64,000 bases of DNA from Eutrophocola sp964503965. GTDB lineage: Bacteria > Pseudomonadota > Gammaproteobacteria > Pseudomonadales > Pseudohongiellaceae. The notes beneath the pieces are model-generated. The model searched no databases and was not told the origin of the DNA. It saw only the letters and a list, made by a program, of their open reading frames with translations. This document shows positions 27,508 through 36,318 of the stretch, in pieces. The stretch spans positions 1 through 64,000 of the forward strand of contig CAZDCK010000002.1 of NCBI GenBank assembly GCA_964503965.1. Direction: 5' to 3'. The translations under genes were made by a program, and so were the position numbers. Numbering within the stretch: the stretch's first letter is position 1; each line of letters opens with the position of its first letter.

Positions 27508-28251
27508 TTGTTTACATATGATGCCCCTGAGGGCTTGCTCAACGATAAAGTCATTCTGGTGACAGGTGCTGGCTCAGGAATTGGGCGTGCCATTTCCCTG
27601 TCTTATGCCAAAGCCGGAGCCACGGTTATTCTGTTGGGCAAAACGGTTTCAAAGCTGGAATCTGTTTACGACGAAATTGAGGAAGCCGGATACGCACAAC
27701 CGGCCATCACTCCCATGGACCTGGAAACGGCTGGTGATGCGGAATACAACGAACTGGTCAACAGTATCGTCAATGAATTCGGACGACTCGATGGTCTTGT
27801 CAACAATGCGGGTTTTATGGGGCCTCTGATGCCCTTTCAAACTATCAGCCTTGAGCAATGGCACAAGATTTTACAGATCAACCTGACGGCGGGGTTTGCC
27901 CTGACCCGGTATGCTTTTCCTCTGCTCAAGGCCGCAGAAAAGGCTTCCGTTATTTTCAGCTCTTCCACGGCTGGGCGCGAACCATTCGCCTATTCAGCAC
28001 CCTACACAGTAGCCAAGCACGGTGTCGAAACCCTGATGCAGGTCCTGTTTCTGGAGCTTGAAAATACCTCATCAATCAGGGTGAACACGGTTAATCCCGG
28101 GCCCTGTGCCACAGCATTGCGTAAGGCCGCCTATCCTGCGGAAAGCCCTGATTCTCTCCCCAAACCGGAAGACCTAGCACCGATATACCTGTACCTGATG
28201 GGGAAAGATAGTACGGATGAAAACGGAAAAGCGTTTTCTGCGCAGGAATGA
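27508..28251 (+). CDS. Short-chain dehydrogenase/reductase (YciK family)
   Basis: A 247-residue Rossmann oxidoreductase with TGAGSGIG (cofactor, residues ~19-26), NNAG (~97-100), a Ser in FSSSTAG and catalytic YTVAK (~166-170). It matches the YciK group in length and position after the phosphatase gene. The start is TTG at 27508, seven bases after AGGAGA; no ATG fits as well. The substrate is unknown. Confidence 0.9.
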   Translation: MFTYDAPEGLLNDKVILVTGAGSGIGRAISLSYAKAGATVILLGKTVSKLESVYDEIEEAGYAQPAITPMDLETAGDAEYNELVNSIVNEFGRLDGLVNNAGFMGPLMPFQTISLEQWHKILQINLTAGFALTRYAFPLLKAAEKASVIFSSSTAGREPFAYSAPYTVAKHGVETLMQVLFLELENTSSIRVNTVNPGPCATALRKAAYPAESPDSLPKPEDLAPIYLYLMGKDSTDENGKAFSAQE

Positions 28252-28362
28252 ATACTTGTATTTTGGTGCCTGAAACAGGTGGAGTCGCAAGGATATGATC
28301 AATAGAGAAGCTCTTGCCGACATTTCAGATACCAGGGCCGTTTGGATTCTTATCCTCTTATA

Positions 28363-28425
28363 ACCCTTTTACCCTTTTACCCTTTTACCCTTTTACCCTT
28401 TTACCCTTTTTCCCTTTTTCCCTTT
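28363..28425. repeat. Tandem repeat (ACCCTTTT)6 plus two degenerate units
   Basis: Six perfect 8-bp ACCCTTTT copies run from 28363 to 28410, followed by TCCCTTTTT and CCCTTT. It lies between the convergent stops of the SDR (28251) and rluB (28479) genes and encodes nothing obvious. Such tracts can change length by slippage. Confidence 0.9.
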
Positions 28426-28478
28426 GGTCGATAATGGAAAATCTGAAGCAATCGCTTTCAGCCTTCAGCGTTGATTCC

Positions 28479-29360
28479 CTAGCGTTTGCTGCGCCTTCCA
28501 GCTGGTTTACCCGGCCCGGCTCCCTTTCTCCGGCTCCCCGGCTTTCCTCTTCCCTGGTAAACAGTTTTGCCCGCCGTACTTCGTCGTAACAACGGTTTTT
28601 TGGGTCTGCGGTAATGCAGTCCGGCAAGTTTGTACAGGTCTGTGAGTTCCTTGCCCTTGAGCTCGCAATACCGACCTGCCTTGACCTCACTGGGGATGAA
28701 AATATTGGCAAAACGAACCCTTTTCAGGCGACTGACCTTAACCCCCTGGGACTCCCACAATCGCCTGACTTCGCGATTACGCCCCTCCATGATGACCACG
28801 TGATACCAGTGATTGACCCCTTCACCAGCGAAATACTGGATATCCGTAAAACGGGCAACACCGTCTTCAAGCATCACCCCGTTATGCATCGCCTGGATCA
28901 TCTCGGGAGTAACCTCTCCCAGCACGCGGACAGCATATTCCCGCTCAATCGTACTGGAAGGGTGCATAAGTTTATTGGCCAGCTCGCCATCCGTTGTGAA
29001 GAGCAGCAGGCCACTTGTATTCACATCGAGTCGTCCAATGGCGACCCAGCGGGCATGATGAAGTTCAGGGAGTTTGTCGAATACGGTTTGACGACCTTCC
29101 GGGTCATTTCTGGTACAGATTTCACCCAGGGGCTTGTTATACAGCAGGACATGCTGTGGAACTTCATCGGCGGACTTGGCCGTCATCTTTTTGCCATCCA
29201 CAACAATGGCATCATCCTCGCAGACCCGGTCACCCAGGCTGGCAACGATGCCATTGACCTTCACGCGGCCAGCAGAGATCCATGTTTCCATCTCCCGACG
29301 GGAGCCAAAACCGGCCCGGGCAAGCACTTTCTGTAATTTTTCATCAGCGTTATTGTTCAC
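28479..29360 (-). CDS. rluB: 23S rRNA pseudouridine2605 synthase
   Basis: A 293-residue pseudouridine synthase of the RsuA/RluB/E/F group. An N-terminal S4 RNA-binding domain (residues ~6-65, KVLARAGFGSRREMETWI) precedes the catalytic domain with GRLDVNTSGLLLFT (catalytic Asp, ~108-121) and RNREVRRLWE. The last ~45 residues are a Lys/Arg/Gly-rich tail typical of RluB. It lies 51 bases downstream of scpB, the conserved scpA-scpB-rluB arrangement. Confidence 0.95.
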   Translation of the reverse strand: MNNNADEKLQKVLARAGFGSRREMETWISAGRVKVNGIVASLGDRVCEDDAIVVDGKKMTAKSADEVPQHVLLYNKPLGEICTRNDPEGRQTVFDKLPELHHARWVAIGRLDVNTSGLLLFTTDGELANKLMHPSSTIEREYAVRVLGEVTPEMIQAMHNGVMLEDGVARFTDIQYFAGEGVNHWYHVVIMEGRNREVRRLWESQGVKVSRLKRVRFANIFIPSEVKAGRYCELKGKELTDLYKLAGLHYRRPKKPLLRRSTAGKTVYQGRGKPGSRRKGAGPGKPAGRRSKR

Positions 29361-29411
29361 AATGATTTCTCACGAAATGTCAGTGACTGGGTGACAGGCT
29401 GTAAATGGTGC

Positions 29412-30374
29412 TCAGCTATCCTGGTCCTGGCGTGTTTCCTCGCCTTCTTCATCAGAAGAAGTCTCATCTTCCATACTATCAGACTCAGGCGAGGCGACAG
29501 GCGTATCCGATCCTTCTACATCAGCCTCTACTTCCAGCCCGGTAACTGACTCTGTGGTGTTTTCGCCTGACATATGGACAGGCTCGGGATCAGTGGCTGC
29601 TGCCATTTCAGGAGAGTCCTCTTCATCCCACAGCTCAGGGTCATCTTCCTCTTCTTCCACAACGCCAAGGATTTCCTCTATGGGCCTGGTGCCAATAGCG
29701 GCAGCCATTTCCTCTTCCTCATCAGGAACATCAAAGGTATCTTCCATGTCCTCGGCGCTGGGAAATTCAAGTACACGGCTTTCCGGCTTGTCATCGTCGA
29801 GTGAAAGCTCCGGCTCAACTTCTTCCATATCACGGATATCTGCAAGTGGCGGCAACTCTTCAAGGCTCTTGAGGTTGAAATAGTCGAGAAACTGCCGTGT
29901 TGTGGCATACATGGCCGGCTTGCCGGGCACATCACGATGGCCAACTATCCTGACCCAGTCCCGCTCCATAAGGGTTCTGATGATATTGGTACTGACAGCT
30001 ACTCCCCTGATTTTTTCTATTTCTCCCCTGGTCACCGGTTGGCGGTATGCAATGATGGAAATCGTCTCCAGCAATGCACGGGAATAGCGCTGCGGCTTTT
30101 CCTCCCACAGCTTGCCCACCCATTCGCTGTATTGCTGCTTTACCTGGAAGCGATAACCTGAGGCGACTTTTTTAAGTTCAAAACCACGATCCTGGCAATC
30201 GTCCTCAATCTCTTTCAGGGCGGCTTTCAACTCATCAGGTTCGGGGCGCTCTTCCTCAGAGAAGATTTCTGCAATTTTACCCATTGGCACTGGCTTGCCG
30301 GCAGCCAGAAGCAGCCCTTCGATGATCTGTTTCGTTGCCAGGGAGGACCCCCTTTTTTCTGTCTCTTCACTCAT
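29412..30374 (-). CDS. scpB: Segregation and condensation protein B
   Basis: A 320-residue protein. The winged-helix ScpB core occupies residues ~15-185 (IIEGLLLAAGKPV, LLETISIIAYRQPVTRGEIEKIRGV, TTRQFLDYF). The remaining ~130 residues are a strongly acidic, low-complexity tail, much longer than in Firmicutes. It works with ScpA and an SMC/MksB ATPase in chromosome organisation. It overlaps scpA by four bases. Confidence 0.94.
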   Translation of the reverse strand: MSEETEKRGSSLATKQIIEGLLLAAGKPVPMGKIAEIFSEEERPEPDELKAALKEIEDDCQDRGFELKKVASGYRFQVKQQYSEWVGKLWEEKPQRYSRALLETISIIAYRQPVTRGEIEKIRGVAVSTNIIRTLMERDWVRIVGHRDVPGKPAMYATTRQFLDYFNLKSLEELPPLADIRDMEEVEPELSLDDDKPESRVLEFPSAEDMEDTFDVPDEEEEMAAAIGTRPIEEILGVVEEEEDDPELWDEEDSPEMAAATDPEPVHMSGENTTESVTGLEVEADVEGSDTPVASPESDSMEDETSSDEEGEETRQDQDS

Positions 30375-31333
30375 GTCATTCTTGCCTTGATATGAATCGT
30401 TCCAAAAGCTTCGCTCTGTGATATGTCAATCAACGCTTCCTTGATGAGTTCCATCACTGCCAGGAAAGTGACGACAACCCCCATTCGTCCTTCCTCTTTT
30501 CTGAGCAGGGAGAGCATGGGTGTAAACTGGTTATCAGAGATACTCAGGAGTATCTGGGACATTTTTTCCCGCGTTGAAAGACTGTCGCGCTGGATATGAT
30601 GATGTTCGAACATGTCAGAGCGGCGCAGCACAGTGGCAAATGCATTGAGAATTTCCTTGAGTTCCACTTCCGGCTCAGGGATTTCCCGCTCCATTGGCGG
30701 CGCTTCTGCGCTGGCTATATGGATATCCCGTTCTACCCTTGGGTATTCATCCAGTGATTCTGCGGCCTCTCGATAGCGCTCATATTCCTGTAGCTGTCTG
30801 ATCAATTGTGCGCGAGGATCTTCCTCATCTTCCTCATCTTCTGCCGACCGTGGTAACAGGATACGGGACTTGATTTCAGCCAGCATGGCAGCCATCACCA
30901 GGTATTCTGCGGCCAGTTCAAAATGCGCCGCCTCCATCAGTTCAACATAAGCAATATACTGGTCGGTAATATCCGAGACATTAATTTCGAGAATATCGAG
31001 ATTCTGCCGCTTGATCAGGTACAGCAGAAGGTCCAGGGGGCCTTCAAATGCTTCAAGAAATACTTCCAGGGCATCTGGCGGAATATACAGATCCTTGGGC
31101 AGGTCAGTCATGGCCTTGCCAGCCACAAAAGCAAAAGGCATCTCTTCCTGGGCTGACTGCTGCCTGGCCTCTACCAGCAGACTGACCCTGTCATCCACAC
31201 TGTCACTGTCAGCTTCATTATCAACAGGTGCAGAGGTGCCGGCACCAGATATCGAGTCCGTTGGCTCCACAGGAGATTCCGGAGAGGCCCCGGAATTTAT
31301 CGCCTGTGTCTCATTATCCTGTTCGCTGCTCAT
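30371..31333 (-). CDS. scpA: Segregation and condensation protein A
   Basis: A 320-residue kleisin-like subunit. The first ~80 residues are an acidic, probably disordered extension; the N-terminal ScpA domain starts at ~88 with FLEAFEGPLDLLLYLIKRQ, and a C-terminal winged helix ends near FLAVMELIKEALIDISQ. It bridges SMC heads with ScpB. It lies 31 bases downstream of trpS and overlaps scpB. Confidence 0.94.
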   Translation of the reverse strand: MSSEQDNETQAINSGASPESPVEPTDSISGAGTSAPVDNEADSDSVDDRVSLLVEARQQSAQEEMPFAFVAGKAMTDLPKDLYIPPDALEVFLEAFEGPLDLLLYLIKRQNLDILEINVSDITDQYIAYVELMEAAHFELAAEYLVMAAMLAEIKSRILLPRSAEDEEDEEDPRAQLIRQLQEYERYREAAESLDEYPRVERDIHIASAEAPPMEREIPEPEVELKEILNAFATVLRRSDMFEHHHIQRDSLSTREKMSQILLSISDNQFTPMLSLLRKEEGRMGVVVTFLAVMELIKEALIDISQSEAFGTIHIKARMT

Positions 31334-31364
31334 GCTCTTTCAGCCATTTATTGATCATTTTCAC

Positions 31365-32579
31365 TCAGCGATAGCTGAGTCCCATTGCCTGGCGTACATC
31401 AGCCATCGTTTCCCGGGCAACTTCGCGGGCTTTTTCGGAACCATCAGAGATCATTGACTTCACCATACTCATGTTGTCTTCAAGCTGTTTGGCTTTTTCC
31501 CGAATCGGCTCTATCTCGTCCACAACGGCATCAATAACTGGCTTCTTGCATTCCAAGCAACCAATGCCAGCACTCCGGCACCCTTCCTGTACCCACTCAC
31601 AGGTCTTTTCATCGGAATAGACCTTGTGGAACTCCCAGACCGGGCAGTTTTCAGGGTTCCCCGGATCAGCAAGCCGAACTCGAGCGGGGTCGGTTGGCAT
31701 GCGCTTGATCTTCTGGGTGATGGAGTCATTTTCCTCACGCAGTGAAATCAGGTTGTCATATGATTTTGACATCTTGCGTCCATCGAGCCCGGGCATTTTG
31801 GGCGCCCTGGTCAACAGGGACTGGGGCTCTGCAAGAATCATCTTGCCACTGCCTTCCAGGTAGCCGAACAGTCGTTCACGGTCGCCAAGAGAAATATTCT
31901 GCTGCTCCTTTAACAGGGCCTGGGCCCGCTCAAGAGCTTCCTGGTCACCGGTCTCCAGGTAGGCTTTACGCAAATTGTTATAAAGGCTGGCCGCTTTCTT
32001 ACCCATTTTCTTGATTGCAGCAATGGCATTATCTTCAAAATCCGGTTCACGGCCGTAGAGGTGGTTGAAGCGCCGCGCTACTTCACGTGTCAATTCGACG
32101 TGGGCAACCTGGTCTGCCCCCACTGGCACATGACCAGCGCGATAAATCAGGATATCAGCACTCTGCAGAAGGGGATATCCGAGAAAACCATAAGTGCTCA
32201 GATCCTTGTCCTGCAGATTTTCCTGCATATCCTTGTAACTTGGCACGCGCTCAAGCCAGCCCAGCGGGGTCATCATGGATAATAACAGGTGTAATTCGGC
32301 ATGTTCAGGAACCCTGGACTGAATAAACAGTGTCGCAGTACTGGGATTGACACCGGCAGCAAGCCAGTCAACCACCATATCCCAGACATTGTTTTCAATG
32401 ATCAGGGGATCATCGTAATGGGTGGTCAATGCATGCCAGTCCGCTACAAAGAAAAAGCACTCGTATTCGTGCTGCAATGTGGTCCAGTTTTTGATGACAC
32501 CATGAAGATGTCCAAGGTGAAGACGTCCTGTTGGACGCATTCCTGACAGCACTCTCAGCTGCGAGTCGACTGAGCTCAA
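31365..32579 (-). CDS. trpS: Tryptophan-tRNA ligase, variant with Fe-S-type cysteine motif
   Basis: A 404-residue class I synthetase. The HIGH-like motif is GRLHLGHLHG (residues ~17-26), and the KMSKS loop is GRKMSKSYDN. It is longer than the 334-residue E. coli type. A cysteine set at roughly residues 310-340 (NPENC, then QEGC-x6-C-x2-C at GCRSAGIGCLEC) resembles the [4Fe-4S] motif of Thermotoga maritima TrpRS. The cluster is inferred, not proven. It heads the trpS-scpA-scpB-rluB run. Confidence 0.95.
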   Translation of the reverse strand: MSSVDSQLRVLSGMRPTGRLHLGHLHGVIKNWTTLQHEYECFFFVADWHALTTHYDDPLIIENNVWDMVVDWLAAGVNPSTATLFIQSRVPEHAELHLLLSMMTPLGWLERVPSYKDMQENLQDKDLSTYGFLGYPLLQSADILIYRAGHVPVGADQVAHVELTREVARRFNHLYGREPDFEDNAIAAIKKMGKKAASLYNNLRKAYLETGDQEALERAQALLKEQQNISLGDRERLFGYLEGSGKMILAEPQSLLTRAPKMPGLDGRKMSKSYDNLISLREENDSITQKIKRMPTDPARVRLADPGNPENCPVWEFHKVYSDEKTCEWVQEGCRSAGIGCLECKKPVIDAVVDEIEPIREKAKQLEDNMSMVKSMISDGSEKAREVARETMADVRQAMGLSYR

Positions 32580-32699
32580 TTGTTACTCCCTGGCTCGAAA
32601 AATTGTGAAATATTATACCTGCAAAGCAGACATCAAGTCACAGCCAAACGCGCACGGGAAGCGGTTTTTTTCGCTCTTTTCAGGGACAGGGGCAAACGT

Positions 32700-33320
32700 T
32701 TATTCGAAGGGTCCTGAATCGGCTTTTCCGACTCTTACCAGTTCCGGCACACTATCAACCAGATTGACGACAGTAGTGGCTTCCAGACCGCAGAATCCGG
32801 AATCAATGATCAGGTCCACCTGCTTGCCCAGGTGATTACGGATCTCATCAATATCCGCCATGGGTTCACTTTCGCCGGGAAGAATAAGGGTCGTACTCAG
32901 CAATGGTTCATCGAGCTCTTCAAGCAGGCAGGACACCACAGGATGATCAGGCACCCTGATCCCGATGGTTTTGCGTTTGGGATTGAGCATCAAACGCGGA
33001 ACTTCCGATGTCGCCTGCAGGATAAAAGTGTAGGCATCCGGGGTGTAGGCCTTGAGCAGGCGATAATGGGAGTTGTTCACCCTGGCATAGGTGGCCAACT
33101 CGGACAGGTCACGGCAAACCAGTGTGAAATTATGCCTGGAGTCCAACTGCCGTATGCGGATGATCCGCTGAAGGGCAGCCTTGTCCTGTATATAACAACC
33201 CAGGGCATAGGCTGAGTCGGTCGGGTATATCATGACACCGCCCTTGCGCAGTATTTCCACAGCCTGGTGAATAAGCCGACGCTGGGGATTGTCAGGATGT
33301 ATTTCAAAAATCTGGGCCAT
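32700..33320 (-). CDS. yciO: YciO/Sua5 family RNA-binding protein
   Basis: A 206-residue member of the YrdC/Sua5 fold, the same length as E. coli YciO. KGGVMIYPTDSAYALGC, RIRQLDSRHNFTLVCRDLSEL and TIGIRVPDHPV are visible. YrdC/Sua5 proteins make threonylcarbamoyl-AMP for tRNA t6A; YciO homologues are weak or uncertain in this. The start at 33320 (MAQIFEIHPDNPQ) matches the family; the frame to 33407 adds 29 unrelated residues. It diverges from yciB. Confidence 0.92.
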   Translation of the reverse strand: MAQIFEIHPDNPQRRLIHQAVEILRKGGVMIYPTDSAYALGCYIQDKAALQRIIRIRQLDSRHNFTLVCRDLSELATYARVNNSHYRLLKAYTPDAYTFILQATSEVPRLMLNPKRKTIGIRVPDHPVVSCLLEELDEPLLSTTLILPGESEPMADIDEIRNHLGKQVDLIIDSGFCGLEATTVVNLVDSVPELVRVGKADSGPFE

Positions 33321-33466
33321 GGAATATCCGTCGTAAAACAAGGTCCTTCTATGAGGCACTTCAGCAAAGACCGCGCACTCTATCACACTGCCCGTTCCTG
33401 CCAACATTTTTTTCCATTCACGCTATAATGGGATGTCATATATCGCCAAGAGCTCTCGTAGAATAA

Positions 33467-34093
33467 ATGAAACAGTTAATCGATTACATCCCACTTATTG
33501 CCTTCCTTATCGTCTACAAGCTGGACGAGAGGCTTATTGTCCTTGGTGGCTACGAATTCACCCTGGGAGGAATTTTCAGTGCTACGGCCGTCCTCCTCAT
33601 TGCCTCTATCGCAGTCTATGGCAGCATTTTTCTGGTCAAGGGCAAGCTCAGTCGTACGCATATTTTTCTCCTTGGTGCAGTGGTGCTGTTTTGCTCCTTC
33701 ACCCTTATCTTCAGGGATGAGGCCATCCTTAAATGGAAAGCCCCGGTGGTGAACTGGATATTTGCCTGCGTTTTCCTGGCAAGTGAATATGTAAACAAGG
33801 ACAACATGACCAAATTGATGCTTGGACATGTGGTGGAGTTACCTGCGGAGAAGTGGAAGAGACTGAATTTTGCCTGGGCCGGTGTTTTCTTTTTCCTTGG
33901 ATGCACGAACCTCTTTGTGGCATTCACTTTCCACAACTACTGGGTAGACTTCAAGGTCTTCGGTAGCATGGCCATCCTGTTTCTGTTTTCCATAGCGCAG
34001 ATGGCTTACCTGTGGCCTTATATTGAAGAACAGGAAAAGCAGCAGGAAGAAGAAGAGCAAGCCCTCAAGGAAACCGCCAAAGACCTGACCTGA
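33467..34093 (+). CDS. yciB: Inner-membrane intracellular septation protein A
   Basis: A 208-residue protein with five to six transmembrane helices and the family signatures MKQLIDYIPLIAFLIVYK at the start, WKAPVVNWIFA in the middle and WKRLNFAWAGVFFFLGCTN later. YciB (IspA/IspZ) links membrane and peptidoglycan synthesis at division in E. coli. The charged Glu/Gln-rich tail is cytoplasmic. It is convergent with the cyclophilin gene, 18 bases apart. Confidence 0.95.
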   Translation: MKQLIDYIPLIAFLIVYKLDERLIVLGGYEFTLGGIFSATAVLLIASIAVYGSIFLVKGKLSRTHIFLLGAVVLFCSFTLIFRDEAILKWKAPVVNWIFACVFLASEYVNKDNMTKLMLGHVVELPAEKWKRLNFAWAGVFFFLGCTNLFVAFTFHNYWVDFKVFGSMAILFLFSIAQMAYLWPYIEEQEKQQEEEEQALKETAKDLT

Positions 34094-34111
34094 TTCCCGG
34101 GCAGCAGACTA

Positions 34112-34735
34112 TCAGTCTGTCAGGGCTGGCTTCAGGTCCGGAAATTTCTCATCCAGGATCTGGTTCCACATATAAACACGGTCAGCCTTTCTTTCCAGAA
34201 AACCCTTCGCGTTGCCTTCTATGGTAATGCTGTTGATGGTATCTCCCGCCCTGATCTGGTGAATGATTTCCTTACCGGAGTGAACGAGACCAAACACCGT
34301 ATGGGCCCCATTAAGATGAGGCGTTGCCTGGTGGGTAATAAAAAACTGACTGCCATTGGTTTCCGGGCCGGCATTGGCCATGGACATGATACCCATCTGG
34401 TTATGGCGAAGCCTGATCTCATCCTCAAACATATATCCCGGCCCACCACTGCCGTCCCCTGCAGGATCCCCCCCCTGAATCATGAAATCCTCAACGACCC
34501 GGTGAAATGTCAGGCCATCGTAATAGCCCCGGGTCGCCAAATTGACGAAATTCGTCACCGTAACCGGTGCCACCTGCCTGTAGAGCAGAAATTCCATGGT
34601 GCCCCGGTTGGTATCAACGATCGCATAAAGTTCATTCGGATCCTTCCCGGCCGACTGTGCGCTGGCAAACTGGCTCGCAGAGGTGAGTGTAAGCAGGGTA
34701 ATAAACGTAAGAAATTTCGGCAAATTCCTGATCAT
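34112..34735 (-). CDS. Periplasmic cyclophilin-type peptidyl-prolyl isomerase
   Basis: A 207-residue cyclophilin. An N-terminal signal peptide (residues 1-~27, hydrophobic LTFITLLTLTS, cut after ASA) is followed by the PPIase domain with FHRVVEDFMIQGGDP (catalytic Arg), NGSQFFITH and HTVFGLV. It is like E. coli PpiA in layout and would fold periplasmic proteins. The start at 34735 gives a clean signal; the longer frame to 34813 does not. Confidence 0.94.
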   Translation of the reverse strand: MIRNLPKFLTFITLLTLTSASQFASAQSAGKDPNELYAIVDTNRGTMEFLLYRQVAPVTVTNFVNLATRGYYDGLTFHRVVEDFMIQGGDPAGDGSGGPGYMFEDEIRLRHNQMGIMSMANAGPETNGSQFFITHQATPHLNGAHTVFGLVHSGKEIIHQIRAGDTINSITIEGNAKGFLERKADRVYMWNQILDEKFPDLKPALTD

Positions 34736-34796
34736 GGCTAATTTCCGTTCAGTTTCGTCATGGTGGTTGCCGATAATTATACTGGACCAAATACAC

Positions 34797-35636
34797 TTAT
34801 GCAGTGTCATCAACAGATCTGAAATACCTCATGATTTCAGTGACAAGCGGTTTCATGAAAAACGCCTTCGGCGGCATAATCTTCACTTCGATACCATTTT
34901 CCTCCAAGTGCTCCCTGACAACCGGGCCTACAGCGGCGACACAACAGTTTTGCATAGCAGCCAGCAGCTCTTCCCTGCGATTGTGCCTGGTAGCTACCTG
35001 CATGAGTCGCCTGACCTGTGGTTTTGAGGTGAAAGCCACCACGTCGATCATGCCTGAAATAATGCTATCCACCAGATCAACAACCCGGCTCTCCTCCAAT
35101 TCATCCGCATAGACATATGGAGCCACCGTTTCGATATTGGCATGTCGACTTTCCAGGTAATTCATGAGTGTCAGGTTGGGATCATCACCATATAACTGCA
35201 CACCGATCCGCTGGCCCTGAATATTCATTTCTCCCAGGGTGGCAATAATACCGGCAGTTGTCGGAGCACTGGCTTGTATATCCGCCTTTAATCCCTCCTG
35301 CCGGAGAACCCTTTGTGGTTTTGGGCCACGACACAGTAGCATTGTCGACTTCAGAGCCTGTCGAAACTCTTCCCTGATCCTGTTCCGGTCTGCCAGGGAT
35401 AGTAGTCGTCTTATACCTTCGCCAGTAAGCGCAATGAACATATCCGGCGGGGAGTCGATAAAAGCGCTGATCCAGTCGAGCACAGGCTTCGGATCGGGAG
35501 CATTATGAATGGCCACCAGAGGGACCTGTCTGACTCGTGCACCACGCCGCTCCAACAGCTGCACCATCGTATCCAGCTGCCGTGACTCCGGGACGGCCAC
35601 ATGAACGCCCCTTAGCGCTGTTTCTATCTTATCCAC
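34797..35636 (-). CDS. Uroporphyrinogen-III synthase-like (HemD family) protein
   Basis: A 279-residue two-domain HemD-fold protein: VHVAVPESRQLDTMVQLLERRGARV at the start, IALTGEGIRR, TTAGIIATL, GQRIGVQLYGDD, DVVAFTSKPQVRRLM and CCVAAVGPVV near the end. The canonical enzyme makes the tetrapyrrole ring; divergent copies are often found beside nitrate-assimilation or molybdenum genes. Being near moaA/moaB and away from other hem genes, this may be the specialised type. It stops 61 bases upstream of the cyclophilin start and may be co-transcribed with it. Confidence 0.85.
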   Translation of the reverse strand: MDKIETALRGVHVAVPESRQLDTMVQLLERRGARVRQVPLVAIHNAPDPKPVLDWISAFIDSPPDMFIALTGEGIRRLLSLADRNRIREEFRQALKSTMLLCRGPKPQRVLRQEGLKADIQASAPTTAGIIATLGEMNIQGQRIGVQLYGDDPNLTLMNYLESRHANIETVAPYVYADELEESRVVDLVDSIISGMIDVVAFTSKPQVRRLMQVATRHNRREELLAAMQNCCVAAVGPVVREHLEENGIEVKIMPPKAFFMKPLVTEIMRYFRSVDDTA

Positions 35637-35960
35637 ACACTCTCTCCTGCTTGAGCTTGAAATAGCTCTTTTGTGCGTTTCTCCGGCCGGTCTTGCCTAA
35701 ATGAAACGGGAAACACTAAATTGTTACCAAAAGTGTTACATTGTGATCCAAAAATATACACATACCGTAAAAAAGGGGTAATTATGGAGATACAGACAAC
35801 AAAAATAATATATTTTGCGCAAAAAATCCAAATATCGTAACAATTTATGAGATTTTTTGGAATTAATGTTACCTTTTTGGTAACACTGTGTTACTATAGC
35901 CCCGCGTTTCCAAAAGAGGCGTGGTTTTTTCATCTAAATGATCTTACAAGGAGACAACTG
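35637..35960. promoter_or_regulatory. A+T-rich divergent control region with repeated GTTAC elements
   Basis: A 324-base gap between the HemD-like gene and the 36-residue ORF. GTTAC or its complement occurs at 35723-35727, 35735-35739, 35836-35840 and, as a perfect inverted repeat GTTACC-TTTTT-GGTAAC, at 35868-35884. A TACTAT -10-like hexamer lies at 35892-35897, so a protein bound to the inverted repeat would overlap the -35 position. The regulator is unknown. Confidence 0.55.
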
Positions 35961-36071
35961 ATGACCGTTAAATTTAAAAATTCCGAAGCTGTTGAAGAGA
36001 TCGCAGTAAGCGCCCTGAGTACAATGGCTGTGCTGGCTGTACCGGTGTTGATCGTTATCGCCTCTGTTTAA
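35961..36071 (+). CDS. 36-residue single-span membrane peptide, unknown function
   Basis: A small ORF with an excellent ribosome binding site (AAGGAGAC, five bases before the ATG). The first 14 residues are charged (MTVKFKNSEAVEE); the rest, from about IAVSALSTMAVLAVPVL to the end, is one hydrophobic helix. An apparent longer frame from 35847 has no ribosome site and runs through the promoter-like repeat. It stands alone between HemD-like and moaB genes and is followed by a strong terminator at 36251-36308. I recognise no family; small accessory subunits of membrane complexes and regulatory peptides look like this. Confidence 0.7.
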   Translation: MTVKFKNSEAVEEIAVSALSTMAVLAVPVLIVIASV

Positions 36072-36250
36072 ATACAGCAACAGGCGGTGCGAGAAGTCTG
36101 GCTCAGATTCAACCTGCCCTAGGTAATTCCTGAGTCAAGAATTTCACAATCCCCTAAAGACCGCGGCCTGAACCCAGGTTTCCCCTTGACCTGCTTACAG
36201 GCTGCGACTCTTGACCCGGAGAATATCCGGAAAATACAGAATCCCCCTCT

Positions 36251-36308
36251 GTGCAGCCTGGCAAGTGATTCCCCCCCAAGTATCCCTGACGCCAGGCTGC
36301 ACTTTTTT
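36251..36308 (+). terminator. Strong terminator of the small-peptide transcript
   Basis: A 12-bp perfect stem GTGCAGCCTGGC/GCCAGGCTGCAC with a 28-base loop is followed on the plus strand by TTTTTT. No U tract exists on the minus strand, so it ends plus-strand RNA. The transcript from ~35903 would be ~400 nt, with a 180-nt 3' untranslated part. Confidence 0.85.
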
Positions 36309-36318
36309 ATACCCCCTA

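Noticed and set aside
35847..35960. N-terminal extension of the 36-residue membrane peptide
   Set aside because: It reads through the inverted repeat and promoter-like hexamer and has no ribosome site, whereas ATG 35961 has an excellent one.
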